This document shows positions 34,059 through 45,389 of a DNA stretch of 64,000 nucleotides, piece by piece (positions within the stretch are counted from its first letter, which is position 1; every line of letters begins with the position of its first letter). A model generated the notes under the pieces. That model had not been told where the DNA came from, ran no database searches, and saw only the letters and a program-made list of their open reading frames with translations. This stretch comes from Megaustenia siamemsis (Eukaryota; Mollusca; Gastropoda; Stylommatophora; Ariophantidae). A program made the position numbers and the translations under genes. The stretch spans positions 41,829,130-41,893,129 of the forward strand of contig JAVIAB010000139.1 of NCBI GenBank assembly GCA_032433765.1. The letters run 5' to 3'.

Positions 34059-34545
34059 TGCTGCGTTTACACCCCACTACTGGCTCAAGTGTAGCCGACC
34101 AGGGAACGGGCAAATAAAGCACTGCTGCGTTAAACCCCACTACTGGCTCAAGTGTAACCGACCAGGGAACGGGCAAATAAAGCACTGCTGCGTTAAACTC
34201 CACTACTGACTCAAGTGTAACCGACCAGGGAACGGGCAAATAAAGCACTGCTGCGTTAAACCCCACTACTGACTCAAGTGTAACCGACCAGGGAACGGGC
34301 AAATAAAGCACTGCTGCGTTAAACTCCACTACTGACTCAAGTGTAACCGACCAGGGAACGGACAAATAATTGCACTGCTGCGTTAAACTCCACTACTGAC
34401 TCAAGTGTAACCGGCTAGGGAACGGACAAATTACTGCACTGCTGCGTTACACCCCACTACTGGCTCAAGTGTAACCGACCAGGGAACGGGCAAATAAATG
34501 CACTGCTCCGTTAAACCCCACTACTGGCTCAAGTGTAAATGCCGC
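34040..34545. repeat. 63-bp tandem repeat, about 8 copies
   Basis: GTAACCGACCAGGGAACGG recurs at 63-64-bp steps (34156, 34219, 34282, 34345, 34409, 34472). Since 63 is divisible by three, a repeated 21-residue minus-strand frame (VPWSVTLESVVEF...) results. Confidence 0.92.
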
Positions 34546-35068
34546 ATTATCAGGTGAAGATCCATAGATCAAGGCCTGCACCTCTACCTCCACAACTACA
34601 GGGTTTTGTTGTCTATATTCTCTGTTCAAAGTGTTGCAAATAGAAAAGGACGTTAGGCACTCTGCTGGCAATCTGGGACAATAAAAGTGGGTAGTAATTG
34701 CTGTCGATGGGGGATCTAGTTCACCAGCCTTTCTAGCTATCTCCTTTGATCGGATTCTATACTTTTGAATGTATCATCAAATGTAGCGCCACGCCAAAGC
34801 GATGTGCGTCAGATAATTCGCTCTTGTGCCACATCTTCCCGTGCATTAATTAATATTGAAAGCTTTTAGTGATGTCTTTAGTGAATCTTTAAAATGCTCT
34901 CTCGTCCACTTTGAAGGCATTTATATTTCTGGAGCCTGGTATATAAGAATATTTCAGATTTTATTGTTGGCGTGTGAATTATGCGCATTGTCTCGTGTCA
35001 ATTGAAACCCAAAATTGTAAAATAAAATTGAGTTAAATTTATTTTTTTTTCTTTTACTTCATTCACAA
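34546..35068. other. Intron, no gene seen
   Basis: No gene recognised; ends in a T-rich stretch before the SINE. Confidence 0.4.
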
Positions 35069-35325
35069 GGGGAGCCGCGATAGCTCAGTGGTTAGTAAAC
35101 TGGACTACAAATTACAAGAGGTAGGGTTCGATCCCAAACGACGGCTTCCGGGTTCACCCAGCCTTAAATGGGTACCGGATTTTTTCTGGGAAGGTAAAGC
35201 GGCACGGGCGCAATACCGACCACATTACTCCAAAAGTCATGTGCTGAAGGTCTGTAAAAGGTATGGTCACTAACACCATGGTCCCTATACGCCAATTGGC
35301 GTGAAGGGGGCTCTTTACTTTTTTT
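35069..35325 (+). mobile_element. tRNA-derived SINE, family A, full length
   Basis: GGGGAGCCGCGATAGCTCAG starts the tRNA-like head, GGTTCGATCCC is the B box, then comes the TGGGTACCGGATTTTTTCTG core and a tail with CTATACGCCAATTGGCGTGA and a terminal T-run. The head could form a pol III promoter, but the SINE is not a functional tRNA gene. Confidence 0.85.
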
Positions 35326-35470
35326 TTTACTCATTCACAAGCAGTCTGTGTTGTACTGTTATTTCTTCACTTTGCTCTCTAGTGATATCGATCTTCATGT
35401 GCAAGTTTTTGTGAATACTTCTCAGGCATTTCGTTTTCCTTAATCTCGCTGTCTCGGTCAAAAGAGTTGT

Positions 35471-35842
35471 ATGTCATCATCATCATGTGACATACCAGTT
35501 GACGTAGGCGATCATGTCCTTCCACAACCTTCCTATCTACCTTACAGTTCTATTGTTGACTCTTTTCCATGCCATGACACCAAGCTATCCAGTGTTTTCT
35601 CTCTTTGTCGTCCGCGATCTCTATTTCCCTGTATTTTGCCAGTTATAACTAAGTATCCCAATTTTCCTCTTCTTATGATGTGCTCGTAAAATGCTGATTG
35701 TTTCTTTCTGATGTTTCTTAGGAGCTCCCTTTTTGTGTTGGCCTCTTCGAGAATTTCCTCGTTGGGCTTTTTTAAGTGCCCAATGAACTTTCAACATTCC
35801 TCTGAGAAATCCCATCTCTGCGGCCTCTATTCGTATTTTCAT
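35471..35842 (-). pseudogene. Non-LTR RT C-terminal fragment (family 1), decayed
   Basis: The minus strand shows MGFLRGMLKVHWALKK, then, after frameshifts, the TKRELL...IRKKQ and GKLGYLV blocks of the family at 58545. It ends in TCATCATCATCATG at 35475, the reversed ATGATG tail. Confidence 0.65.
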
Positions 35843-36586
35843 TTGTTTAAATAAAATAAAAAAATCGATTTTTTAATCTTATTTAAAGGAGTTCCCAAAT
35901 CACAATGATAGTTTATTTGTTTTCTTCCATGAGGCACAGTGTATTGCTGTTTCCCCTCCATGATATTGGTGTTTATGTCCTCTATTTGTAAGATGAACAT
36001 GCCAAATAATTTGTGTTAAACATTTTAAAATGTATTCTTATTTCCGTAAATTTGGATCCCAATTGTAGAAGTATAAAAGAACGACCAGAGAAGTGCTTCG
36101 TATGTGAATATAGCAGTCAGGGACGAATTTTGACATTTAGCATCTGTCAGCGAATCAGAAATGACCAAAACGTAACCCCCACGTCAATGCCATGGTCCAT
36201 ACGAAAGCCAGCGCTCATCCTGGCTATGTGACGAAGCATTGAAGATGGAAAGTCGAACTTGTCTCAGAAAATACAATCTTTGTCACTGTGAAACCTTATT
36301 AGATGTTCCAGGTCGAAATAAGGAAATATCAAAACTCGCTTTAAAATGACAAACAATGTAGCTATCGCAAACGTTGAAGAAATCAATTTTGATTTTAAAG
36401 AATTACCAGAGTAATATTTTCATTAATTTATCTACTTTAAACAGCGATTCCATCGGCGATCTAATAATATATTATCTTCTATATTAGTTTGAGTCTGTTC
36501 ATGTAGTTTGTAAGCATTCTCCTATTGGCTGTTAATCTGAATATGTTTCGTTGCCCGACCGTTGTGCTTGCCACGACAATCTGTAG
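35843..36586. other. Intron, no gene seen
   Basis: AT-rich; no recognised repeat family or coding segment. Confidence 0.4.
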
Positions 36587-36735
36587 GTGGACAACAGTTC
36601 CCAGGCGTTGTTGACAGCTGTGGTGGATGATTTCCAAACAGACATGAAGCTTGTGGATCAGCTCTACACGATCCATTGCTGCAAGGGTTTGGCGCTGGAA
36701 ATCTTGGATTCTCTCTCTGTTGATCTCAACTTCAG
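36587..36735 (+). CDS. GluN3-like receptor exon 4: S1 core
   Basis: The acceptor CGACAATCTGTAG precedes and the donor TTCAG/GTATGC follows; it starts in phase 0 and ends in phase 2. It encodes VDNSSQALLTAVVDDFQTDM and then TIHCCKGLALEILDSLSVDL. The CC-x-G-x-x-x-(E/D)-(I/L)-L block is the invariant S1 double-cysteine segment of NMDA receptors (CCYGYCIDLL in vertebrate subunits); here the third Cys of that segment is replaced by a non-Cys residue. NSS is a potential glycosylation site. No tandem repeat lies next to this exon, unlike most others here. Confidence 0.88.
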
Positions 36736-37189
36736 GTATGCTACCTTTATTTTTAATGATTGGAAAAAAAGGGGGTGGGGGTAATTTTCTTTTGAGAGTG
36801 CAAGGTGACTGAATAAAACATTATAGAGAGAGATAGATATAGGAGAGGATACGGATAAGAAATAGAATAAAAGACAGGAGAAGAAAGAGAATAAGTGGGA
36901 GGAGAAAAGGGAAGAGAAAGAAAATAATTTAGCCCAACAAGAAAGAAGAAGCTTAGTGAAACAATAAGAAAAAAAAATATACAAATGAAGCTGAAGAGGC
37001 AGAGGAAAAAAAGAAGAAGATGAAAAGAAAAGAGGAGAGAGAAGTAGCAAAAAGTATATAACAAATAAAACCTTTATATGATACTTGGCACATGAACGGA
37101 TGGCTTGGCAATCACAATCAATTTGCACTGTATTTGTTACCGAAACTTTAGTTCATTTGTGTCTTTCAAGGAAATTTGTATTATACATT
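36736..37189. other. Intron with purine-rich tract
   Basis: About 36770-37060 is almost pure A/G on the + strand (GAAAGAGAATAAGTGGGAGG type). Nothing coding. Confidence 0.5.
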
Positions 37190-37470
37190 TAAAGTGATTA
37201 GAAAAGGCTGTATCTTAAAATGTAAAAACTTGTGTGGTTTAAATTTGAATGTTACATCCACCGAAACTCTCAGATTTGCCAATTGTTTTACCATGTTTTA
37301 ATGTGAGCAATAACTACTATCACTAAAACGAAACTATCATTCCTACATACTTTTTGCTTGAATGAAACATTTCACGTTTTGTGTGTGATGTCACAAATTG
37401 GAACCGTTATATTAAATTACAATTTTTAGAATGAGAAGAATGTATTCAGAGTCAGGACATTCTTCATTCA
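37190..37470. repeat. Diverged dispersed repeat, copy 1
   Basis: Resembles 38865-39135 over about 280 bp: TATCTTAAAATGTAAAAACTT, TAACTACTA...AATATCAT-like, TGTACGTTTTGTGGGTGAT-like and CACAAATTGGAACC blocks occur in the same order. Family unknown. Confidence 0.6.
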
Positions 37471-37889
37471 TAAATCCAGCTAAAGTTTCCACGATTGAAA
37501 CTAAAATGACACTTTGATATGAAAACAAACAGTTGTGAATAACACGTCATTCTATTTTTACCCGTAGACAGTCTCTGGTACCCTTATTTTGATTGTCGAT
37601 CAGGACCTCATTTTAGACTGCTTGAATGGACCCAATTTCAAACCTTTCGTTCTTCATACGACATAGCTGAAAAAATAGGTACCAGCGTAAGAAATCAAAA
37701 CAAGGAAGTGCACTAAACTTCTCAAATGTAAAACATGTAACTCAATAACATTTCATAAAATGAAAAACATCGTGTGCAAAAAGTCTTTGTCAATGGAATG
37801 GAGAAAAAAGTTCATTGCTAAATAGAGCCAATTCTGATCTATGAAAGTGTATCATAGACAGTAGACAAATAAATAAAAAGACAATTAGA

Positions 37890-38215
37890 GACCACAGAGA
37901 AGGGATTTGTCAGAAAAATGGTGAGATTCCCTGGAAAGCTAGAGGGACCAAAGAGGCCAACACAACAAGAGAGCTGCTAAAAAAATCAGAAAGAAATAAT
38001 CAACATTATTTGGGTAAATTATGGGAAGAAGACTGTTCCAATACTTACTTACACTTAGCAAGTTCTAAGGAAAGAGGTCATGGACAACGAAGAGAGAAGT
38101 TACTAGATAGCTTGGTGGTGTTGCAAGGTAAACAGTCAATACAGAATTCATACGATGCGGTGAGGACATGCGGAGGAAGGCTTACGTCAACCGGTATGGC
38201 ACATGATTACGATGT
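37890..38215 (+). pseudogene. Non-LTR RT C-terminal fragment (family 1), decayed
   Basis: Plus-strand remnants of the same tail as 58545-58919: AACACAACAAGAGAGCTGCT, then KLLDSLVVLQGKQS and TRTCGGRL-like segments, ending near CAACCGGTATGGCACATGAT. Several frameshifts. Confidence 0.6.
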
Positions 38216-38864
38216 AGCTCAGCATGAAAACATTTTAAGCTTCACTTCACTACAAGATTATACATTACGAGATAAGTTTTTTAAGTCACCATTTCTCTGT
38301 CTAAATCTTGTCATTGCGTTTATCGATCAGTGGAGAGTTACTTCCTGGTCTTGCAATAAGATAAATAGATTTCTATATAACAGTATTACTTGTTATAAGT
38401 TTGTTTTGAAATTGAAGAAATGGTTATTAAATTGGATAGGACAATTTTAGAAAATCAAAATACGTATTTTTTTTATATTAGTAACGCAAACGAATTTGGA
38501 ATTATTTTCGTAAAACAAAAAATGCAGTTGTTTAGGTATGTTAAAAATTGTGTACGTCACTAACGTTCATCAAAACAGCTTTAAACTCGTGTTGTTGTAC
38601 TTCTCCCGCGTGTATAAATGTGACTGTAAACTACAATTCCGCAATGAAATCCTCTATTGATGTGAGAAATATAAAATCAGATATGGTCATATGGGTCATT
38701 CTTGTTTTACCTTTCTGATAATGTACTCTCTTTTCCGCCTCGTCAATTGGGTTTTTTTTTAACTTTTGTCACGACCATCATAACTAAATTTGTTTTGTCA
38801 GTGGTTTAATTCTTTATGTCTTTACTGGAGATAAAAATCCACATCCTTCATTTCTTACATATTC
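38216..38864. other. Intron, no gene seen
   Basis: AT-rich; no repeat or coding segment recognised. Confidence 0.4.
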
Positions 38865-39135
38865 AAAGTGGTTTTTAAAAAACGGTATCTTAAAATCTAA
38901 CACTTCCGTGGTTAAAAATAGAATCATGCATTCCACAAACTCTTCGGCTGGTCAATCTTGGATATTTTTGGTTGCGAGCTTTAACTACTAAAATATCATT
39001 CACACATAAATATTAACATTAGCTACAGATTGTACGTTTTGTGGGTGATCTCACAAATTGAAACCACTTCCATGAAATATTTGTTTTAAGAGTTAGAGGA
39101 ATGCACTAGGTTCAAGACATTTTGGTTATGATTAG
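38865..39135. repeat. Diverged dispersed repeat, copy 2
   Basis: Second copy of the 37190-37470 sequence; directly followed by another dispersed repeat at 39134. Confidence 0.6.
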
Positions 39136-39455
39136 TCGAAGGCCCCCGGTTTCACTGCAAACGAATTAAAATCCATAATTGCTCAACCGCCCGTGTCAGT
39201 GGAATCATCCGAATTAAAACTCATCTCACTTAAGGATCCAAACAAAGAAAGGCAGCTGCACTCCCCATGATAGAGGCTACAGCACACGCTAAAAGACACA
39301 AGGCCAAGCAGCACCGAATGTGAACACAGCTGAACTGTCCTTCGTCATACGATATCATCATTCATCGTAATCAATCAGAATATCGAAACACGATCTGGAT
39401 GAAAAACACAGCTCACGGCGTGCACAGAGCACTAACTCAGTAGCTCCTGCAGCAA
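39134..39455. repeat. Unknown dispersed repeat, about 320 bp, copy 1
   Basis: Starts TAGTCGAAGGCCCCCGGTTT and matches 59156-59482 in the same orientation with roughly 15-20% differences, through CACAGCTCACGGCGTGCACA and CTCAGTAGCTCCTGCAGCAA. No terminal inverted repeats, tRNA head or coding frame recognised. Confidence 0.75.
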
Positions 39456-40149
39456 GCCGAACTTGGAATATGAGGAAACTGCAACAAGGAACACTATTCA
39501 GAATGAGTCCCAATGGTTTTGCCAACTATCCACCATATGGACCGAAAGTCCAATCAAGACATTGTCATCCAAGAACGGTGCACAATTTTCAAGATTAGAA
39601 CTAAAGTGTCACTTTGTGAAGAAAACAAAGAGCTGTGCTGCATATAGCAAAGAGATCAGATATAGCAACAAAGACTACAAAGAAAGTGCTTGCGAAAAAA
39701 ATGTGTGAAAGAATCATCACTAGAGTTACTTTGTGTGTAGGTAACAGTAGGTAACTAACCTTCGAGACAGTTCCGTGTTTCCTCAATGCCAAAAGACACA
39801 ACGGAACATGGAACAAACCAGAACAATGTTGAATTAAATCAAACATTGGTGGCAAAAATATAAGCAGTCACCAAACTTTTACGAGTCTAGATTTAATGAT
39901 GATGTAATGATGCTGTAATGATGCTGTTATTAACAGAGTTTCTTCTGATTAAAACAAAATGTTTACCGGAACTGGATTGCCCGTCCCATGAAACATGAAA
40001 TCCGTAAAATACCGGCTCATGAGCTGCAAAATGTTTAGTTTGTGTTATCATTGCCCAAAATCGTAACATAAGAATATGACTGACGGCATTCCAAATGTTC
40101 ACTTGATTACACAATTTGTATTTCGGGACTGTTAATGTTAAAGTAATGA
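39456..40149. other. Intron, no gene seen
   Basis: No recognised features; an ATGATGATGTAATGATGCTG microsatellite-like stretch lies near 39897. Confidence 0.4.
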
Positions 40150-40445
40150 AACCATAAGAAAAATGGTAGGAATAAAACCTTGCCAAGAATATATAGAACA
40201 ACAACTTAAATGGTTGGGCCACCTGGTCAGAATGAATCCTCACCAATCACCATCAAGGGCGTTCTTCTCGAGAATGCATGGAAAAAGACCGAGAGGAAGA
40301 CCTAGAAAAAGATGAATAGCTGCAGTGATATAGACATGTAACAACAAAGGAAAATCACCAATTCAGACAGTTCGAGCAGCTCAAGAACGACAAATGATAT
40401 AACCACGACACCTTTTCTGTATCACTGAGAAAAGCAGAAGAAGAA
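40150..40445 (+). pseudogene. Non-LTR RT C-terminal fragment (family 2-like)
   Basis: Encodes KWLGHLVRMNPHQSPSRAF, then HGKRPRGRPRKR, the typical GH-(L/V)-x-R...GKR-x-RGRPR tail of RTE-like elements, with an in-frame stop after. It ends in AGAAGAAGAAGAATG. A minus-strand relative lies at 44130-44300. Confidence 0.65.
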
Positions 40446-41167
40446 GAATGTAAAAATTCGCGTTTTAGCGTTCCGGACCATTCCGGTCGAAAACCCCGCC
40501 TTATTAGTATTATTAATAGTAGTATTAGTATTAAACTACCATCATGAATATTAACAGTTATAGTGACTAATTGCCTATTAAAACGAACATAAATATTACT
40601 TTCCTTTTTGTATTCATCATCATGGACTTACAATTCATGCTCCATTTTGTTACTTTTTAATTTTGGAAAAACGGTATTTTAAAATAATTCTTTTCATTTT
40701 TGGTGTCACTTTTGACGGATTGTAATCTAGTTTTATTGTACCGTGGGAATTCTGTTTTTCATTTCTTTTTGCAACCTCGGAATTTTCAATTGGTTTCGAA
40801 TTTGAAACTGATGAATGAATTTAGTCCCTGCGTCCAAATGTTTACTGATAAATTAATATAACATTATTTAGATTCTTTACTAACCAATTAATTTGAACAT
40901 TTTATCGCATCCTTTAGATACAAATTAATTGAGACTTTATGTGAATATATTTATTAACAAACTATCTGGAACTTCATTTTAAAAATCTTAATTAAGCAGT
41001 TTTCTGCATTTCTATACAAACAAATTAAATGGGCTCTTTTCAAACGTTGCAGTCAAATTTGTTTAGCCTTATGGTTGAACACGTTGTAGCAAATAGCGCT
41101 AATCTTCACATCACATTTTTTTACCAACAGTTATCGAGAGAATTGACACTTTACTCTTTTTTTTATT
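40446..41167. other. Intron, no gene seen
   Basis: AT-rich DNA; AAAACGGTATTTTAAAATAA near 40670 recalls the dispersed repeat at 37190 and 38865. Confidence 0.4.
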
Positions 41168-41425
41168 GGGAGCCGCGATAACTCAGTGGTTAGTGAACTG
41201 GACTACAAAGGACAAACGGTAGGGTTCGATCCCAACCGACGGCTTCCGGGTTCACCCAGCCTTTAATAGGTACCGGATTTTTTTCTGGGAAAGTGAAGCA
41301 GCACTTGCGTAATACCAATCACATTACCCCAAAAATCATGTGCGATGGTCTGTAAAATTTATGGTCATTAACACCATATTCCCTCTACGCCACTTGGCGT
41401 GACAGATATACTTCACTTTTTTACT
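41168..41425 (+). mobile_element. tRNA-derived SINE, family A, full length
   Basis: GGGAGCCGCGATAACTCAGT head, GGTTCGATCCC B box, GGTACCGGATTTTTTTCTGG core, CTACGCCACTTGGCGTGACA tail. Confidence 0.85.
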
Positions 41426-41449
41426 TACTCTTTTTTTATTATTACCATA

Positions 41450-41625
41450 AGGTGCCATGCCTGTTGGCGTAGGCGATATATCTCTACATATCTCTTGGTT
41501 CTTCATACATGTCATAATTTCAGTCGGTGATCTTTTGCTATGCCATTTGGATAAGTTATTTTCAATGAGTTGTCTCTTGGTTTTCCTCTGCTCTTCTTTC
41601 CATTCATTGATTAATTAACCGAATT
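41450..41625 (-). pseudogene. Non-LTR 3'-end fragment, decayed
   Basis: GGTGCCATGCCTGTTGGCGT resembles the reversed 3' end of the family 1 elements at 9560 and 35490. Only weak similarity follows. Confidence 0.4.
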
Positions 41626-41817
41626 TTCATAGAATTTATTGAGTATGCATATCTCATATTCATCAAGAAATTAGTTAAATCTGCATATTTCAACCCTTAG
41701 CTTTAAATTAATCTTCATATATCACTTATTAACATTTGTTAACAAGGTGATTCATTGCACCTCATTCTTTACAAACAAAATAATTAACTTTCACACCCGA
41801 ATTTTTTTTCCTTCATT

Positions 41818-42120
41818 CGCCAGCTTTTACCTCTGACGAAGTCCCTTCAGACTAGGAACTGACTTTTACGTGTTAATCTGTTCTTCCCTGGCAGCCGTGT
41901 GCACAGGGGTCCCTCGCCGCACAGGCAGATAACTCCGACTTCGGAGGCACTCATATTTTTTCCGTCGATGAGTAATTGACGTTTCAAACCTCGCCGCTGA
42001 GACCAGGGGTGGTTGCCGCAGAGAGAAATCATAAATAAAAATCCCAACCGGTGTAGATGGTGAACCCACAACCTCACTTTATCGAGGTCGGCGTCTTGCC
42101 TCGAGACCAACCAGTCCCCC
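41818..42120 (-). mobile_element. SINE family B, copy 1
   Basis: The minus strand begins GGGGGACTGGTTGGTCTCGA and has a GTTGTGGGTTCACC B-box-like stretch, about 300 bp in all. It matches 60125-60433 closely through CAGCCGTGTGCACAGGGGTC and CAGATAACTCCGACTTCGGA. Head and length fit a tRNA-derived SINE different from family A. Confidence 0.7.
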
Positions 42121-42164
42121 ACATCCGCATTTAATGTCACCATATAAGATTGTTTGCCTTTGAG

Positions 42165-42595
42165 TTATTGAGATATTGGGATATTGAGTTATTGAAATAT
42201 TGAGATATTGAGGCATTGAGTTATTGAGATATTGATATATTGAGTTATTGAAATACTGAGACATTGAGTTATTGAGATATTGAGATATTGAGACATTGAG
42301 TTATTGAGATATTGATATATTGAGTTATTGAAATACTGAGACATTGAGTTATTGAGATATTGAGATATTAAGATATTGAGATATTGAGATATTGAGATAT
42401 TGAGATATTGAGATATTGAGATATTGGGATATTGAGACATTGAGTTATTGAGATATTGATATATTGAGTTATTGAAATATTGAGACATTGAGTTATTGAG
42501 ATATTGAGTTATTGAAATATTGAGATATTGAGTTATTGAAATATTGAGATATTGAGATCTTGAATTATTGAAATATTGAGATATTGAGTTATTTG
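42165..42595. repeat. ATTGAG/ATATTGAG tandem repeat
   Basis: About 430 bp of 9-bp units TATTGAGAT, TATTGAGTT and variants. Asn/Ile/Ser/Gln-rich frames on the minus strand are artefacts. Confidence 0.95.
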
Positions 42596-42599
42596 CGGC

Positions 42600-42695
42600 T
42601 TATCATCATTGCACTCCGAACATATCCATAGGTGCTCAGATCCTCTCCTCAGCAAGTCTCAGTGTCCAGCGACTGACGACTCCAGTTCTGTTTTG
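42600..42695 (+). repeat. Dispersed repeat, source-like copy of the 35-bp unit
   Basis: CATTGCACTCCGAACATATC through GACTGACGACTCCAGTTCTG; the reverse complement occurs at 62015-62110. The segment TCTCAGTGTCCAGCGACTGA is related to the unit amplified at 32440-33510. Confidence 0.7.
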
Positions 42696-42699
42696 GTTG

Positions 42700-43110
42700 A
42701 GCAGTCTTCGTATACGTCCACTAAGTTTCTCGTTTCTGGCTGTTGATTGCCTAGTATTTTCTTTTAACTGTTTCTTGCCTTGATTGTGTGAGCTGACATA
42801 GGCTTTTCTATCGACTTTTGGATGTTGTCAGTCTACTTTAATCTGTGTCTGTTTGGTTTACCTCAAATTATACCTCTTTGTGTGTACTATAAACTTTATT
42901 TATCGTTTTCGAAAACTGTTAAATACTTCTTTTTATACTTTCAGCTGTTTCAGAATTTCATTTTTTTTCTTCACTGCCAAATTCAGTTATTGATATTTAC
43001 TATAAATCCAACTTTCAACTCTTTCCATTTTTTTTTCCTTCTTCTGCTTTCCTGTTTCTGCTTCATATAGAAATGTTGCGTAGATATAACAGTTTATTAT
43101 TCTAAGTTTT
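42700..43110 (-). pseudogene. Non-LTR RT C-terminal fragment, heavily decayed
   Basis: TTCTGCTTCATATAGAAATGTTGCGTAGATATAACA parallels the minus-strand fragment at 53690-53740, which encodes the KCYICSTFLYGAETW block. Coding frames are mostly lost. Confidence 0.45.
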
Positions 43111-43124
43111 AGTTTTGTGTTCTT

Positions 43125-43540
43125 CTATATTATATTATATTATATTATATTATATTATATTATATTATATTATATTATATTATATTATATTATATTATAT
43201 TATATTATATTATATTATATTATATTATGTTATGTTATGTTATGTTATGTTATGTTATGTTATGTTATGTTATGTTATGTTATGTTATGTTATGTTATGT
43301 TACGTTACGTTACGTTACGTTACGTTACGTTACGTTACGTTACGTTACGTTACGTTACGTTACGTTACGTTACGTTACGTTACGTTACTTTACGTTACGT
43401 TACGTTACGTTACGCTACGCTACGCTACGTTACGTTACGTTACGTTACGTTACATTATATTATATTATATTATATTTTATTATATTATATTATATTTCAT
43501 CACATTACATTATATTATATTATATTATAATATATTATAA
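43125..43540. repeat. Zoned pentanucleotide array TTATA / TTATG / TTACG / TTATA
   Basis: Pure TTATA units to about 43225, then TTATG to about 43300, then TTACG to about 43447 with three CTACG units near 43413-43427, then TTACA/TTATA to 43540. The phase is kept across the borders, so it is one array that diverged in blocks. Confidence 0.95.
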
Positions 43541-44129
43541 CTTTTTGATTCCTTGTATTTCAGTCATCACTAATAAATTCATTGACTCCATAACGCAAGT
43601 TTTACCAACACAAAAATGTCCTCATCATATTTTAAACTTAATATATAAAATAACTTACTCTTTCATCTACATCTTCTTTAACGTTTGCCAGTTTAGATGG
43701 GCGTAGCTGCGTTGTGTCGCTACTTTACAACAAGTAACGTAACGACACACATCATCTATATCAGATCCGTTCGACCTTTAATATTTCTCTCCGACATAAG
43801 TAGATTTTTACTTACTTTATAAAACTTAACCAAGACAGCGGCTATTTTGGTCTACTCTTTTCGAGTTTTAACTTCCTGTGGTTATTTAACGTGCGTAGAG
43901 CACACACAACATTTCTTGATTTGTCGGCGTTACCCGAAAGGGTTAGACATCATATCTCACTACCCAAAGACCGGGGGATAGTTAAGCAACGAAGAAACCA
44001 TGGACTCTAAGAAAAAAAAAATCTGACCTCCTGTAATCAGAATCCGACCTCATCTAGCCCGTATAGCGAAATCTTCAACCAGGAAAGTACTTCTTCCTCT
44101 TGTCTCTTTTCACTGATACCTTAAAGGTG
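43541..44129. other. Intron, no gene seen
   Basis: No gene recognised. Confidence 0.4.
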
Positions 44130-44300
44130 TCGTGGTTTATATCATTTGTCGTTCTTGAGCTGCTCGAACTGTCTGAATTAGTGATTTTCCTTTGTTGTTA
44201 CATGTCTCTGTCACTGCATCTATCCATCTTCCTCTGGGTCTTCATCTTGATCTTTTTCCATGCATTATCGAGAAGAACGCCCTTGACGGTGATAGGGAAG
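44130..44300 (-). pseudogene. Non-LTR RT C-terminal fragment (relative of 40150-40445)
   Basis: The reverse complement matches 40240-40390: AAGGGCGTTCTTCTCGA, then ATGCATGGAAAAAGA and CAGACAGTTCGAGCAGCTC. Direction is opposite to the 40150 copy. Confidence 0.65.
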
Positions 44301-44397
44301 TACTAGAACGCCCTTGACGGTGATAGGAAAGTACTAGAACGCCCTTGACGGTGATAGGAAAGTACTAGAACGCCCTTGACGGTGATAGGAAAGTACT
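44270..44397. repeat. 31-bp tandem repeat, 4 copies
   Basis: AGAACGCCCTTGACGGTGAT plus AGGAAAGTACT, four times, ending 118 bp before the exon at 44515. The unit is taken from the adjoining retroelement fragment (its GGGCGTTCTTCTCG part reversed). Confidence 0.93.
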
Positions 44398-44514
44398 TGA
44401 CTCTTTATATTGCATGTCTTACCATCACAATAATAAACTATCAAAACCCCAGCTTACTAGCAAAATAATTGGGTCGTTAATTCTCATTATTGACCATCAT
44501 ATTCTACGTACCAG

Positions 44515-44761
44515 GTACGTCATCTACTTTGTCAATGATAGTAACTACGGAACATTTGCCAACAATGACTGGGACGGCATGGTAGGTGACGTCATCAACG
44601 GAGCAGCTGACATTGTGGCAGGCGCGTTCAGTGTGACGTCAGAGCGGATGAACGTGATGGATTTTACAGAGCCCTTTTATCAGAACAAGTTCTCCGTGGT
44701 GACCGGTGAAGGGGGCAGTTACGTGTCCATCTGGGCGTTCGTCAGTCCGTTCTCTGGCCAG
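44515..44761 (+). CDS. GluN3-like receptor exon 5: S1 end with ligand-binding arginine
   Basis: The acceptor ATTCTACGTACCAG precedes and the donor CCAG/GTGAGC follows. One base completes an Arg codon (phase 2); it ends in phase 0. It encodes YVIYFVNDSNYGTF, then WDGMVGDVINGAADIVAGAF, SVTSERMNVMDFTEPFY and the pre-M1 segment ending SPFSGQ. W-x-G-(M/L)-(V/I)-G-(D/E) and the Arg in SVTSER are the diagnostic S1 features; by alignment this Arg occupies the position that holds the ligand carboxylate in GluN1 and GluN3. The Ser at the GluN1 T518 position and the Ala at the P516 position are as read here. The upstream in-frame extension to 44414 is intron. Confidence 0.93.
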
Positions 44762-45030
44762 GTGAGCTGAAGCTTGTTCGTAGTTATCTATCTTTGAACG
44801 TTATACCTCCCTGTCTTCCACCAACATAATTATCTACATACCGCTCTGCCCTTCTACCAACCTACTTATCTACGTACCTTTCTGTCTTCCTGCCTGTTTG
44901 TCAGTCATGTAGCACCATACATGTATGTCTGTGTCAGTCATGTAGCACCATACATGTATGTCTGTGTCAGTCAAATTGCATATCTATCAATATTTCTGCC
45001 CCACTCTCTTATTATACCAAACTATCCGCA

Positions 45031-45054
45031 TATATATATATATATATATATATA
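45031..45054. repeat. (TA)n microsatellite
   Basis: About twelve TA units; a second short (TA)n lies at 45351-45372. Confidence 0.9.
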
Positions 45055-45059
45055 TTCAG

Positions 45060-45320
45060 ATACTAAGCCTGCTGGCGCATGCCTCTCTTCAACTTTCGAT
45101 CTCGACAATTATTTATCATTTCTATTATTGATCTTCTGCCAAGCCATTCTCTTAAGCTGTTTGGTATCTTTACACTTTACGTCCCTCTATTTCTTCGTCC
45201 CTCAACTTTCCCAGTTGTCACAATATATTCCGACTGTTCTCTTCTCATTACATGGCCCAAAAATGATGATTGTTCCTTCCTAATATTGAATATTAACTCT
45301 CTCTTTGCTTAGGAAGTTTT
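45060..45320 (-). pseudogene. Non-LTR 3'-end fragment, decayed
   Basis: GCATGCCTCTCTTCAACTTTCG and, further on, CTTTCCCAGTTGTCACAATATATTCCGACTGTTCTCTTCTCATTACATGGCCCAA parallel the reversed family 1 sequence at 9655-9770 block by block. Confidence 0.5.
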
Positions 45321-45389
45321 ACCAAAATGTCTCTCAATGATTGAGAATGTATATATATATATATATATATATCTAAGCAGTAATATACA

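Noticed and set aside
35069..35140. Functional tRNA gene (also at 41168, 55649, 63333)
   Set aside because: A and B boxes are present but the sequence continues into a conserved SINE body, recurs in the same form, and no proper cloverleaf with anticodon arm is evident.
36664..37128. 154-codon minus-strand Phe/Leu/Ser-rich ORF
   Set aside because: Comes from the purine-rich intron tract read backwards.
43115..43706. Tyr/Ile/Leu-rich ORFs of about 140-160 codons
   Set aside because: Translation of the pentanucleotide array; three frames are equally open because 5-bp units repeat after 15 bases.
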